Origin: Liolophura sinensis
Taxonomy: Eukaryota; Mollusca; Polyplacophora; Chitonida; Chitonidae
NCBI RefSeq assembly: GCF_032854445.1
Contig: NW_027018080.1
Location: forward strand, 26,771 to 90,770
Direction: 5' to 3'
Length of the DNA: 64,000 bases
Positions within the stretch are counted from its first letter, which is position 1; the number at the start of each line of letters is the position of its first letter. Below, in pieces: positions 37,501-49,943 of the stretch. The position numbers were made by a program, and so were the translations under genes. The notes under the pieces are model-generated. The model made no database searches and had not been told where the DNA came from. It worked only from the letters and a program-made list of their open reading frames with translations.

Positions 37501-38958
37501 AGAAAAACCACACCATTTGTACATGAAAAACACAAGGTACTTGATACAGTCTGCTGTAAAAAGTACAACTGAAAACTGACCCACTTCAGTAAGGTGCCAA
37601 AAGATGCGGAATTGAGCCAGGCATCGGCAGCTGTTGAAAAATTGCAAATTTCCCTGGTTTCCATGGAGTAAGAGCCGTTGCTGGGCACGTGATTATGACA
37701 TAAATGATCATTCAATTGTCGCTACAGGCAAAAGTATTAGTCCGAGAGCAACGCGGATTGCACCATTCGATTTCTCGTCACAAAATACGTCAGATTAGCC
37801 TCTTACCAGCAGCAACTGGAACAGTTTTTCCACTTTTGCATTTTTACCTGGTCTTTTTGTTAATTGAAATCGGCTACACTGTACTCTGTACAATCGCGAC
37901 TGGTCATTACTATATTCAACTTTTGACTATAAGTTATGTGCCCTTCAGGAGCCCAGAAGACGTCAAATTTTTCGGCTAAGCCCATTTAACTCACCCAGCA
38001 ATTGCCTTACTTCTAAGTCGAAGACAATCTCAATGTCTTTATCTACGTGTAGAAAAACCACACCATTTGTACATGAAAAACACAAGGTACTTGATACAGT
38101 CTGCTGTAAAAAGTACAACTGAACACTGACCCACATTTATAAGGTGCCAAAAGATTCGGAATTGGGCCAGGCATCGGCAGCTGTTAAAAAATTGCAAATA
38201 TCCCTGGTTTCCATGGAGTAAGAGCCGTTGCTGGGCACGTGATTATGACATCAAATATCATTCAATTTTCGCTACAGCCAAAAGTATTGGTCGGAGAGCA
38301 ACGCGGATTGCACCATTCGATTTCTCGTCACAAAATACGTCGGATTAGCCTCTTACCAGCAGCACTGGAACAGTTTTTCCACTTTTGCAATTTTGCCTGG
38401 TCTTTTTGTTAATTGAAATCGGCTACACTGTACTCTGTACAATCGCGACTGGTCATTACTATATTTAACTTTTGACTATAAGTTAAATGCCCTTCGGTAG
38501 CCCAGAAGACGTCAAATCTTTGGGCTAAGCCCATTTAACTCACCCAGCAATTGTCTTACTTCTAAGTCCTAGACAATCTCAATGTCTTTATCTCCATGTA
38601 GAAGAAAAACACCATTTGTACATAAAAACACAAGGTACTTGATACAGTCTGCTGTAAAAAGTACAACTGAACACTGACCCACTTCAGTAAGGTGCCAAAA
38701 GATTCGGAATTGAGCCAGGCATCGGCAGCTGTTGACAAATTGCAAATTTTCCTGGTTTCCATGGAGTAAGAGCCGTTGCTACGCACGTTATTGTGACATA
38801 AATGATCATTCAATTGCCGCTACAGCCAAAAGTATTGGTCGGAGAGCAACGCGGTTTGCACCATTCGATTTCTCGTCACAAAATACGTCGGATTAGCCTC
38901 TTACTAGTAGCACTGGAACAGTTTTTCCACTTTTGCATTTTTGCCTGGTCTTTTTGTT
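34568..38958. repeat. Monomers 64-71 (mixed A/B/C)
   Basis: Starts are 34568 (C), 35116 (A), 35665 (B), 36214 (C), 36763 (B), 37312 (A), 37862 (C'), 38411 (A). Monomer 64 begins with TTAATAGAAACCGG, a variant phase mark, and has a shortened A run (GTTAAAAATTGC). Monomers 70-72 are an older copy of the three-monomer unit seen twice at 43356-46649: they share TTCAGGAGCCC, CAAATTTTTCGGC, CATCAAATATCATTC, and TCTCCATGTAGAAG. Monomers 66-67 resemble 72-73 at 3294 bp (CACCTACCAATTG in 67 and 73). Confidence 0.87.
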
Positions 38959-41900
38959 AATTGAAATCGGCTACACTGTACTCTGTACAATCGCGACTGG
39001 TCATTACTATATTCAACTTTTGACTATAAGTTATGTGCCCTTCGGTAGCCCAGAAGACGTCAAATCTTTCGGCTAAGCCCATTTAACTCACCCAGCAATT
39101 GCCTTACTTCTAAGAGCAAGACAATCTCAATGTCTTTATCTACGTGTAGAAAAACCAGACCATTTGTACATAAAAAACACAAGGTACTTGATACAGTCTG
39201 CTGTAAAAAGTACAACTGACCACAGACCCACATGAATAAGGTGCCAAAAGATGCGGAATTGAGCCAAGAATCGGCAGCTGTTGAAAAATTGCTAATTTCC
39301 CTGGTTTCCATGGAGTAAGAGCCGTTGCTGTGCACGTGATTATGACATAAATGATCATTCAATTGTCACTACAGCCAAAAGTATTGGTCGGAGAGCAACG
39401 CGGATTGCACCATTCGATTTCTCGTCACAAAATACGTCGGATTAGCCCCTTACCAGCAGCACTGGAACAGTTTTTCCACTTTTGCATTTTTACCTGGTCT
39501 TTTTGTTAATTGAAATCGGCTACACTGTACTCTGTACAATCGCGACTGGTCATTACTATATTCAACTTTTGACTATAAGTTATGTGCCCTTCGGTAGCCC
39601 AGAAGACCTGAAATCTTTGGGCTAAGCCCATTTAACTCACCTACCAATTGTCTTACTTCTAAGTCCAAGACAATCTCAATGTCTTTATCTACGTGTAGAA
39701 AAACCAGACCATTTGTACATAAAAAACACAAGGTACTTGATACAGTCTGCTGTAAAAAGTACAACTAAACACTGACCCACATTTATAAGGTGCCAAAAGA
39801 TGCGGAATTGGGCCAGAAATCGGCAGGTGTTAAAAGATTGCAAATATCCCTGGTTTCCATGGAGTAAGAGCCGTTGCTACGCACGTGATTATGACATCAA
39901 TATTCATTGAATTGTCGCTACAGCCAAAAGTATTGGTCGGAGAGCAACGCGGTTTGCACCATTCGATTTCTCGTCACAAAATACGTCGGATTAGCCTCTT
40001 ACCAGCAGCACTGGAACAGTTTTTCCACTTTTGCATTTTTGCCTGGTCTTTTTGTTAATTGAAATCGGCTACACTGTACTCTGTACAATCGCGACTGGTC
40101 ATTACTATATTCAACTTTTGACTATATGTTATGTGCCCTTCGGTAGCCCAGAAGACCTGAAATCTTTGGGCTAACCCCATTTAACTCACCCAGCAATTGC
40201 CTTACTTCTAAGTCGAAGACAATCTCAATGTCTTTATGTACGTGTAGAAAAACCACACCATTTGTACATGAAAAACACAAGGTACTTGATACAGTCTGCT
40301 GTAAAAAGTACAACTGAACACTGACCCACTTCAGTAAGGTGCCAAAAGATGCGGAATTGAGCCAGGCATCGGCAGCTGTTGAAAAATTGCAAATTTCCCT
40401 GGTTTCCATGGAGTAAGAGCCGTTGCTGGGCACGTGATTATGATATAAATAATCATTCAATTGTCGCTACAGGCAAAAGTATTAGTCCGAGAGCAACGCG
40501 GATTGCACCATTCGATTTCTCGTCACAAAATACGTCGGATTAGCCTCTTACCAGCAGCAACTGGAACAGTTTTTCCACTTTTGCATTTTTACCTGGTCTT
40601 TTTGTTAATTGAAATCGGCTACACTGTACTCTGTACAATCGCGACTGGTCATTACTATATTCAACTTTTGACTATAAGTTATGTGCCCATCAGGAGCCCA
40701 GAAGACGTCAAATTTTTCGGCTAAGCCCATTTAACTCATCCAGCAATTGTCTTACTTCTAAGTCCAAGACAATCTCAATGTCTTTATCTACGTTTAGAAA
40801 AACCAGACCATTTGTACATAAAAAACACAAGGTACTTGATACAGTCTGCTGTAAAAAGTACAACTGACCACAGACCCACATGAATAAGGTGCCAAAAGAT
40901 GCGGAATTGAGCCAGAAATCGGCAGCTGTTGAAAAATTGCAAATTTCCCTGGCTTCCATGGAGTAAGAGCCGTTGCTGGGCACGTGATTATGACATAAAT
41001 GATCATTCAATTGTCACTACAGCCAAAAGTATTGGTCGGAGAGCAACGCGGTTTGCACCATTCGATTTGTCGTCACAAAATACGTCGAATTAGCCTCTTA
41101 CTAGCAGCACTGGAACAGTTTTTCCACTTTTGCATTTTTGCCTGGTCTTTTTGTTAATTGAAATCGGCTACACTGTACTCTGTACAATCGCGACTGGTCA
41201 TTACTATATTCAACATTTGACTATAAGTTATGTGCCCTTCGGTAGCCCAGAAGGCCTGAAATCTTTGGGCTAAGCCCATTTAACTCACCCAGCAATTGCC
41301 TTACTTCTAAGTGCAAGACAATCTCAATGTCTTTATCTACGTGTAGAAAAACCACACCATTTGTACATGAAAAACACAAGGTACTTGATACAGTCTGCTG
41401 TAAAAAGTACAACTGAACACTGACCCACTTCAGTAAGGTGCCAAAAGATGCGGAATTGAGCCAGGCATCGGCAGCTGTTGAAAAATTGCAAATTTCCCTG
41501 GTTTCCATGGAGTAAGAGCCGTTGCTGGGCACGTGATTATGACATAAATGATCATTCAATTGTCGCTACAGGCAAAAGTATTAGTCCGAGAGCAACGCGG
41601 ATTGCACCATTCGATTTCTCGTCACAAAATACGTCGGATTAGCCTCTTACCAGCAGCAACTGGAACAGTTTTTCCACTTTTGCATTTTTACCTGGTCTTT
41701 TTGTTAATTGAAATCGGCTACACTGTACTCTGTACAATCGCGACTGGTCATTACTATATTCAACTTTTGACTATAAGTTATGTGCCCTTCGGTAGCCCAG
41801 AAGACCTGAAATCTTTGGGCTATGCCCATTTAACTCACCCAGCAATTGCCTTACTTCTAAGTGCAAGACAATCCCAATGTCTTTATCTACGTGTAAAAAA

Positions 41901-43355
41901 ACCACACCATTTGTACATGAAAAACACAAGGTACTTGATACAGTCTGCTGTAAAAAGTACAACTGAACACTGACCCACTTCAGTAAGGTGCCAAAAGATT
42001 CGGAATTGAGCCAGGCATCGGCAGCTGTTGACAAATTGCAAATTTCCCTGGTTTCCATGGAGTAAGAGCCGTTGCTACGCACGTGATTATGGCATAAATG
42101 ATCATTGAATTGTCGCTACAGCCAAAAGTATTGGTCGGAGAGCAACGCGGATTGCACCATTCGATTTCTCGTCACAAAATACGTCGGATTAGCCTCTTAC
42201 CAGCAGCAACTGGAACAGTTTTTTCCACTTTTGCATTTTTACCTGGTCTTTTTGTTAATTGAAATCGGCTACACTGTACTCTGTACAATCGCGACTGGTC
42301 ATTACTATATTCAACTTTTGACTATAAGTTATGTGCCCTTCGGTAGCCCAGAAGACCTGAAATCTTTGGGCTAAGCCCATTTAACTCACCCAGCAATTGC
42401 CTTACTTCTAAGTGCAAGACAATCCCAATGTCTTTATCTACGTGTAAAAAAACCACACCATTTGTACATGAAAAACACAAGGTACTTGATACAGTCTGCT
42501 GTAAAAAGTACAACTGAACACTGACCCACTTCAGTAAGGTGCCAAAAGATTCGGAATTGAGCCAGGCATCGGCAGCTGTTGACAAATTGCAAATTTCCCT
42601 GGTTTCCATGGAGTAAGAGCCGTTGCTACGTACGTGATTATGGCATAAATGATCATTGAATTGTCGCTACAGCCAAAAGTATTGGTCGGAGAGCAACGCG
42701 GATTGCACCATTCGATTTCTCGTCACAAAATACGCCAAATTAGCCTCTTACTAGTAGCACTGGAACAGTTTTTCCAATTTTGCATTTTTACCTGGTCTTT
42801 TTGTTAATTGAAATCGGCTACACTGTACTCTGTACAATCGCGACTGGTCATTACTATATTCAACATTTGACTATAAGTTATGTGCCCTTTGGTAGCCCAG
42901 AAGGCCTGAAATCTTTGGGCTAAGCCCATTTAACTCACCCAGCAATTGTCTTACTTCTAAGTCCAAGACAATCTCAATGTCTTTATCTACGTGTAGAAAA
43001 ACCACACCATTTGTACATGAAAAACACAAGGTACTTGATACAGTCTGCTGTAAAAAGTACAACTGATAACTGACCCACTTCAGTAAGGTGCCAAAAGATG
43101 CGGAATTGAGCCAGGCATCGGCAGCTGTTGAAAAATTGCAAATTTCCCTGGTTTCCATGGAGTAAGAGCCGTTGCTGGGCACGTGATTATGACATAAATG
43201 ATCATTCAATTGTCGCTACAGGCAAAAGTATTAGTCCGAGAGCAACGCGGATTGCACCATTCGATTTCTCGTCACAAAATACGCCAAATTAGCCTCTTAC
43301 CAGCAGCAACTGGAACAGTTTTTCCACTTTTGCATTTTTACCTGGTCTTTTTGTT
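38959..43355. repeat. Monomers 72-79 (B-C-A-B-A-A-A-A)
   Basis: Starts are 38959 (B), 39508 (C), 40057 (A), 40607 (B), 41156 (A), 41706 (A), 42257 (A), 42806 (A). The first three monomers reappear at monomers 85-87, 7142 bp away. Monomers 76-79 form a run of four A copies, created in part by the one-monomer duplication at 41706-42805. Monomers 78 and 79 share ACGCCAAATTAGCC (about 42732 and 43282) instead of ACGTCGGATTAGCC. Confidence 0.87.
41706..42805. repeat. Single-monomer tandem duplication (monomers 77 and 78)
   Basis: Monomers 77 (41706-42256) and 78 (42257-42805) share changes not seen elsewhere: CAATCCCAATGTC and GTGTAAAAAAACC, plus the rarer TATGGCATAAATG near the E-box. The displacement is 551 bp. 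They differ in a few places, for example GGGCTATGCCC near 41819 (which removes a stop and opens a 141-codon frame) against GGGCTAAGCCC, and CTACGCACG against CTACGTACG near 42627. The 3' ends differ (CAGCAACTGG against TAGTAGCACTGG), so the duplicated tract covers roughly the first three quarters of the unit. Confidence 0.88.
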
Positions 43356-46300
43356 AATTGAAATCGGCTACACTGTACTCTGTACAATCGCGACTGGTCA
43401 TTACTATATTCAACTTTTGACTATAAGTTATGTGCCCTTCAGGAGCCCAGAAGACGTCAAATTTTTCGGCTAAGCCCATTTAACTCACCCAGCAATTGCC
43501 TTACTTCTAAGTCGAAGACAATCTCAATGTCTTTATCTACGTGTAGAAAAACCACACCATTTGTACATGAAAAACACAAGGTACTTGATACAGTCTGCTG
43601 TAAAAAGTACAACTGAACACTGACCCACATTTATAAGGTGCCAAAAGATTCGGAATTGGGCCAGGCATCGGCAGCTGTTAAAAAATTGCAAATATCCCTG
43701 GTTTCCATGGAGTAAGAGCCGTTGCTGGGCACGTGATTATGACATCAAATATCATTCAATTTTCGCTACAGCCAAAAGTATTGGTCGGAGAGCAACGCGG
43801 TTTGCACCATTCGATTTCTCGTCACAAAATACGTCGGATTAGCCTCTTACCAGCAGCACTGGAACAGTTTTTCCACTTTTGCATTTTTGCCTGGTCTTTT
43901 TGTTAATTGAAATGGGCTACACTGTACTCTGTACAATCGCGACTGGTCATTACTATATTCAACTTTTGACTATAAGTTAAATGCCCTTCGGTAGCCCAGA
44001 AGACGTCAAATCTTTGGGCTAAGCCCATTTAACTCACCCAGCAATTGTCTTACTTCTTAGTCCTAGACAATCTCAATGTCTTTATCTCCATGTAGAAGAA
44101 AAACACCATTTGTACATAAAAACACAAGGTACTTGATACAGTCTGCTGTAAAAAGTACAACTGAACACTGACCCACTTCAGTAAGGTGCCAAAAGATTCG
44201 GAATTGAGCCAGGCATCGGCAGCTGTTGACAAATTGCAAATTTTCCTGGTTTCCATGGAGTAAGAGCCGTTGCTGTGCACGTTATTGTGACATAAATGAT
44301 CATTCAATTGCCGCTACAGCCAAAAGTATTGGTCGGAGAGCAACGCGGTTTGCACCATTCGATTTCTCGTCACAAAATACGTCGGATTAGCCTCTTACTA
44401 GTAGCACTGGAACAGTTTTTTCCACTTTTGCATTTTTGCCTTGTCTTTTTGTTAATTGAAATCGGCTACACTGTACTCTGTACAATCGCGACTGGTCATT
44501 ACTATATTCAACTTTTGACTATAAGTTATGTGCCCTTCGGTAGCCCAGAAGACGTCAAATCTTTGGGCTAAGCCCATTTAACTCACCCAGCAATTGCCTT
44601 ACTTCTAAGAGCAAGACAATCTCAATGTCTTTATCTACGTGTAGAAAAACCAGACCATTTGTACATAAAAGACACAAGGTACTTGATACAGTCTGCTGTA
44701 AAAAGTACAACTGACCACAGACCCACATGAATAAGGTGCCAAAAGATGCGGAATTGAGCCAGGCATCGGCAGCTGTTGAAAAATTGCAAATTTCCCTGGT
44801 TTCCATGGAGTAAGAGCCGTTGCTGGGCACGTGATTATGACATAAATGATCATTCAATTGTCGCTACAGGCAAAAGTATTAGTCCGAGAGCAACGCGGAT
44901 TGCACCATTCGATTTCTCGTCACAAAATACGTCGGATTAGCCTCTTACCAGCAGCAACTGGAACAGTTTTTCCACTTTTGCATTTTTACCTGGTCTTTTT
45001 GTTAATTGAAATCGGCTACACTGTACTCTGTACAATCGCGACTGGTCATTACTATATTCAACTTTTGACTATAAGTTATGTGCCCTTCAGGAGCCCAGAA
45101 GACGTCAAATTTTTCGGCTAAGCCCATTTAACTCACCCAGCAATTGCCTTACTTCTAAGTCGAAGACAATCTCAATGTCTTTATCTACGTGTAGAAAAAC
45201 CACACCATTTGTACATGAAAAACACAAGGTACTTGATACAGTCTGCTGTAAAAAGTACAACTGAACACTGACCCACATTTATAAGGTGCCAAAAGATTCG
45301 GAATTGGGCCAGGCATCGGCAGCTGTTAAAAAATTGCAAATATCCCTGGTTTCCATGGAGTAAGAGCCGTTGCTGGGCACGTGATTATGACATCAAATAT
45401 CATTCAATTTTCGCTACAGCCAAAAGTATTGGTCGGAGAGCAACGCGGTTTGCACCATTCGATTTCTCGTCACAAAATACGTCGGAGTAGCCTCTTACCA
45501 GCAGCACTGGAACAGTTTTTCCACTTTTGCATTTTTGCCTGGTCTTTTTGTTAATTGAAATGGGCTACACTGTACTCTGTACAATCGCGACTGGTCATTA
45601 CTATATTCAACTTTTGACTATAAGTTAAATGCCCTTCGGTAGCCCAGAAGACGTCAAATCTTTGGGCTAAGCCCATTTAACTCACCCAGCAATTGTCTTA
45701 CTTCTTAGTCCTAGACAATCTCAATGTCTTTATCTCCATGTAGAAGAAAAACACCATTTGTACATAAAAACACAAGGTACTTGATACAGTCTGCTGTAAA
45801 AAGTACAACTGAACACTGACCCACTTCAGTAAGGTGCCAAAAGATTCGGAATTGAGCCAGGCATCGGCAGCTGTTGACAAATTGCAAATTTTCCTGGTTT
45901 CCATGGAGTAAGAGCCGTTGCTGTGCACGTTATTGTGACATAAATGATCATTCAATTGCCGCTACAGCCAAAAGTATTGGTCGGAGAGCAACGCGGTTTG
46001 CACCATTCGATTTCTCGTCACAAAATACGTCGGATTAGCCTCTTACTAGTAGCACTGGAACAGTTTTTCCACTTTTGCATTTTTGCCTTGTCTTTTTGTT
46101 AATTGAAATCGGCTACACTGTACTCTGTACAATCGCGACTGGTCATTACTATATTCAACTTTTGACTATAAGTTATGTGCCCTTCGGTAGCCCAGAAGAC
46201 GTCAAATCTTTGGGCTAAGCCCATTTAACTCACCCAGCAATTGCCTTACTTCTAAGAGCAAGACAATCTCAATGTCTTTATCTACGTGTAGAAAAACCAG

Positions 46301-46649
46301 ACCATTTGTACATAAAAGACACAAGGTACTTGATACAGTCTGCTGTAAAAAGTACAACTGACCACAGACCCACATGAATAAGGTGCCAAAAGATGCGGAA
46401 TTGAGCCAGGAATCGGCAGCTGTTGAAAAATTGCAAGTATCCCTGGTTTCCATGGAGTAAGAGCCGTTGCTGTGCACGTGATTATGACATAAATGATCAT
46501 TCAATTGTCACTACAGCCAAAAGTATTGGTCGGAGAGCAACGCGGTTTGCACCATTCGATTTCTCGTCACAAAATACGTCGGATTAGCCCCTTACCAGCA
46601 GCACTGGAACAGTTTTTCCACTTTTGCATTTTTACCTGGTCTTTTTGTT
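43356..46649. repeat. Three-monomer higher-order repeat C'-A-B, two copies (1648 bp)
   Basis: Copy 1 starts are 43356 (C'), 43905 (A), 44454 (B); copy 2 starts are 45004 (C'), 45553 (A), 46101 (B). Shared private variants: TTCAGGAGCCCAG, AAATTTTTCGGC, CATCAAATATCATTC, GAAATGGGCTAC, AAGTTAAATGCCC, TTACTTCTTAGTCCTAG, CCATGTAGAAGAAAAACAC, CGTTATTGTGAC and TTTGCCTTGTC. The two copies differ at only a few positions. An older, more diverged copy with most of these markers lies at 37862-39507, 5494 bp upstream of copy 1. Confidence 0.91.
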
Positions 46650-47747
46650 AATTGAAATCGGCTACACTGTACTCTGTACAATCGCGACTGGTCATTACTA
46701 TATTCAACTTTTGACTATAAGTTATGTGCCCTTCGGTAGCCCAGAAGACCTGAAATCTTTGGGCTAAGCCCATTTAACTCACCCACCAATTGTCTTACTT
46801 CTAAGTCCAAGACAATCTCAATGTCTTTATCTACGTGTAGAAAAACCACACCATTTGTACATAAAAAACACAAGGTACTTGATACAGTCTGCTGTAAAAA
46901 GTACAACTAAACACTGACCCACATTTATAAGGTGCCAAAAGATGCGGCATTGGGCCAGAAATCGGCAGCTGTTAAAAGATTGCAAATATCCCTGGTTTCC
47001 ATGGAGTAAGAGCCGTTGCTACGCACGTGATTATGACATCAATATTCTTTGAATTGTCGCTACAGCCAAAAGTATTGGTCGGAGAGCAACGCGGTTTGCA
47101 CCATTCGATTTCTCGTCACAAAATACGTCGGATTAGCCTCTTACCAGCAGCACTGGAACAGTTTTTCCACTTTTGCATTTTTGCCTGGTCTTTTTGTTAA
47201 TTGAAATCGGCTACACTGTACTCTGTACAATCGCGACTGGTCATTACTATATTCAACTTTTGACTATATGTTATGTGCCCTTCGGTAGCCCAGAAGACCT
47301 GAAATCTTTGGGCTAACCCCATTTAACTCACCCAGCAATTGCCTTACTTCTAAGTCGAAGACAATCTCAATGTCTTTATCTACGTGTAGAAAAACCACAC
47401 CATTTGTACATGAAAAACACAAGGTACTTGATACAGTCTGCTGTAAAAAGTACAACTGAACACTGACCCACTTCAGTAAGGTGCCAAAAGATGCGGAATT
47501 GAGCCAGGCATCGGCAGCTGTTGACAAATTGCAAATTTCCCTGGTTTCCATGGAGTAAGAGCCGTTGCTGGGCACGTGATTATGATATAAATAATCATTC
47601 AATTGTCGCTACAGGCAAAAGTATTAGTCCGAGAGCAACGCGGATTGCACCATTCGATTTCTCGTAACAAAATACGTCGGATTAGCCTCTTACCAGCAGC
47701 ACTGGAACAGTTTTTCCACTTTTGCATTTTTGCCTGGTCTTTTTGTT
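46101..47747. repeat. Displaced copy of monomers 72-74 (13 units away)
   Basis: Monomers 85-87 (46101, 46650, 47199) reproduce monomers 72-74 (38959, 39508, 40057) at an offset of 7142 bp. Shared markers include ATTAGCCCCTTACC (39440 and 46582), CACC-ACCAATTG (39638 and 46780 with one change), GTTAAAAGATTGC, CATCAATATTC (39895 and 47037), CTAACCCCATTTAAC and TATGATATAAATAATC (40438 and 47580). Divergence is low but larger than between adjacent duplicates. The shared tract also takes in the start of monomers 75 and 88 before the subsequent sequence separates. Confidence 0.85.
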
Positions 47748-49943
47748 AATTGAAATCGGCTACACTGTACTCTGTACAATCGCGACTGGTCATTACTATA
47801 TTCAACTTTTGACTATAAGTTATGTGCCCTTCGGTAGCCCAGAAGACGTCAAATCTTTGGGCTAAGCCCATTTAACTCACCCAGCAATTGCCTTACTTCT
47901 AAGAGCAAGACAATCTCAATGTCTTTATCTACGTGTAGAAAAACCAGACCATTTGTACATAAAAAACACAAGGTACTTGATACAGTCTGCTGTAAAAAGT
48001 ACAACTGACCACAGAACCACATGAATAAGGTGCCAAAAGATGCGGAATTGAGCCAGGAATCGGCAGCTGTTGAAAAATTGCAAATTTCCCTGGTTTCCAT
48101 GGAGTAAGAGCCGTTGCTGTGCACGTGATTATGACATAAATGATCATTCAATTGTCGCTACAGCCAAAAGTATTGGTCGGAGAGCAACGCGGTTTGCACC
48201 ATTCGATTTGTCGTCACAAAATACGTCGGATTAGCCTCTTACCAGCAGCACTGGAACAGTTTTTCCACTTTTACATTTTTACCTGGTCTTTTTGTTAATT
48301 GAAATCGGCTACACTGTACTCTGTACAATCGCGACTGGTCATTACTATATTCAACTTTTGACTATATGTTATGTGCCCTTCGGTAGCCCAGAAGACGTCA
48401 AATCTTTGGGCTAAGCCCATTTAACTCACCCAGCAATTGTCTTACTTCTATGTCCTAGACAATCTCAACGTCTTTATCTCCGTGTAGAAAAAAAAACACC
48501 ATTTATACATAAAAAACACAAGGTACTTGATACAGTCTGCTGTAAAAAGTACAACTAAACACTGACCCACTTCAGTAAGGTGCCAAAAGATTCGGAATTG
48601 AGCCAGGCATCGGCAGCTGTTGACAAATTGCAAATTTCCCTGGTTTCCATGGAGTAAGAGCCGTTGCTACGCACGTAATTATGATATAAATGATCATTCA
48701 ATTGTCGCTACAGCCAAAAGTATTGGTCGGAGAGCAACGCGGATTGCACCATTCGATTTCTCGTCACAAAATACGTCGGATTAGCCTCTTACTAGTAGCA
48801 CTGGAACAGTTTTTCCACTTTTGCATTTTTACCTGGTTTTTTTGTTAATTGAAACCGGCTACACTGTACTCTGTACAATCGCGACTGGTCATTACTATAT
48901 TCAACTTTTGACTATAAGTTATGTGCCCTTCGGTAGCCCAGAAGACGTCAAATCTTTCTGGCTAAGCCCATTTAACTCACGCAGCAATTGCTTACTTCTA
49001 AGAGCAAGACAATCTCAATGTCTTTATCTACGTGTAGAAAAACCAGATTATTTGTACATAAAAAACACAAGGTACTTGATACAGTCTGCTGTAAAAAGTA
49101 CAACTAAACACTGACCCACATTTATAAGGTGCCAAAAGATTCGGAATTGGGCCAGGCATCGGCAGCTGTTGAAAAATTGCAAATATCCCTGGTTTCCATG
49201 GAGTAAGAGCCGTTGCTGTGCACGTGATTATGACATCAATTATCATTCAATTGTCGCTACAGGCCAAAAGTATTGGTCGGAGAGCAACGCGGTTTGCACC
49301 ATTCGATTTCTCGTCACAAAATACGTCGGATTAGCCTCTTACCAGCAGCACTGGAACAGTTTTTCCAATTTTGCATTTTTGCCTGGTCTTTTTGTTAATT
49401 GAAATCGGCTACACTGTACTCTGTACAATCGCGACTGGTCATTACTATATTCAACTTTTGACTATAAGTTATGTGCCCTTCGGTAGCCCAGAAGACCTGA
49501 AATCTTTGGCTAAGCCCATTTAACTCACCCAGCAATTGCCTTACTTCTAAGTGCAAGACAATCTCAATGTCTTTATCGACGTGTAGAAAAACCAGACCAT
49601 TTGTACATGAAAAACACAAGGTACTACAGTCTGCTGTAAAAAGTACAACTGAACACTGACCCACTTCCAGTAAGGTGCCAAAAGATGCGGAATTGAGCCA
49701 GGCATCGGCAGATGTTGACAAATTGCAAATTTCCCTGGTTTCCATGGAGTAAGAGCCGTTGCTGGGCACGTGATTATGACATAAATGATCATTCAATTGT
49801 CACTACAGCCAAAAGTATTGGTCGGAGAGCAACGCGGATTCCACCATTCGATTTTGTCGTCCACAAAATACGTCGGATTAGCCTCTTACCAGCAGCACTG
49901 GAAGAGTTTTTCCACTTTTGCATTTTTGCCTGGTCTTTTTGTT
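46650..49943. repeat. Monomers 86-91 (C-A-B-A-C-A)
   Basis: Starts are 46650 (C), 47199 (A), 47748 (B), 48297 (A), 48847 (C), 49397 (A). Monomers 86-87 belong to the 13-unit displaced copy of 73-74. Monomer 89 is a reciprocal subfamily chimera: C-like left half (CTAAACACTGACC) joined to the A-type right half (CACTTCAGTAAGG) near 48553-48580. Monomers 90-91 contain a dense cluster of single-base indels and a 4-bp deletion, described in the findings, whose counterparts five units downstream (95-96) lack them. Confidence 0.87.

Noticed and set aside
41548-41973. Longest open frame (141 codons, plus strand) as a gene
   Set aside because: It is open only because monomer 77 has GGGCTATGCCC in place of GGGCTAAGCCC, which removes a stop present in almost every other copy. 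No domain, no start context, and the same region in other copies is interrupted by stops and one-base indels.
49395-49796. 133-codon minus-strand frame
   Set aside because: It results from frame-shifting indels in the suspected low-quality patch at 48.95-49.87 kb joining frames that are separate in all other monomers.
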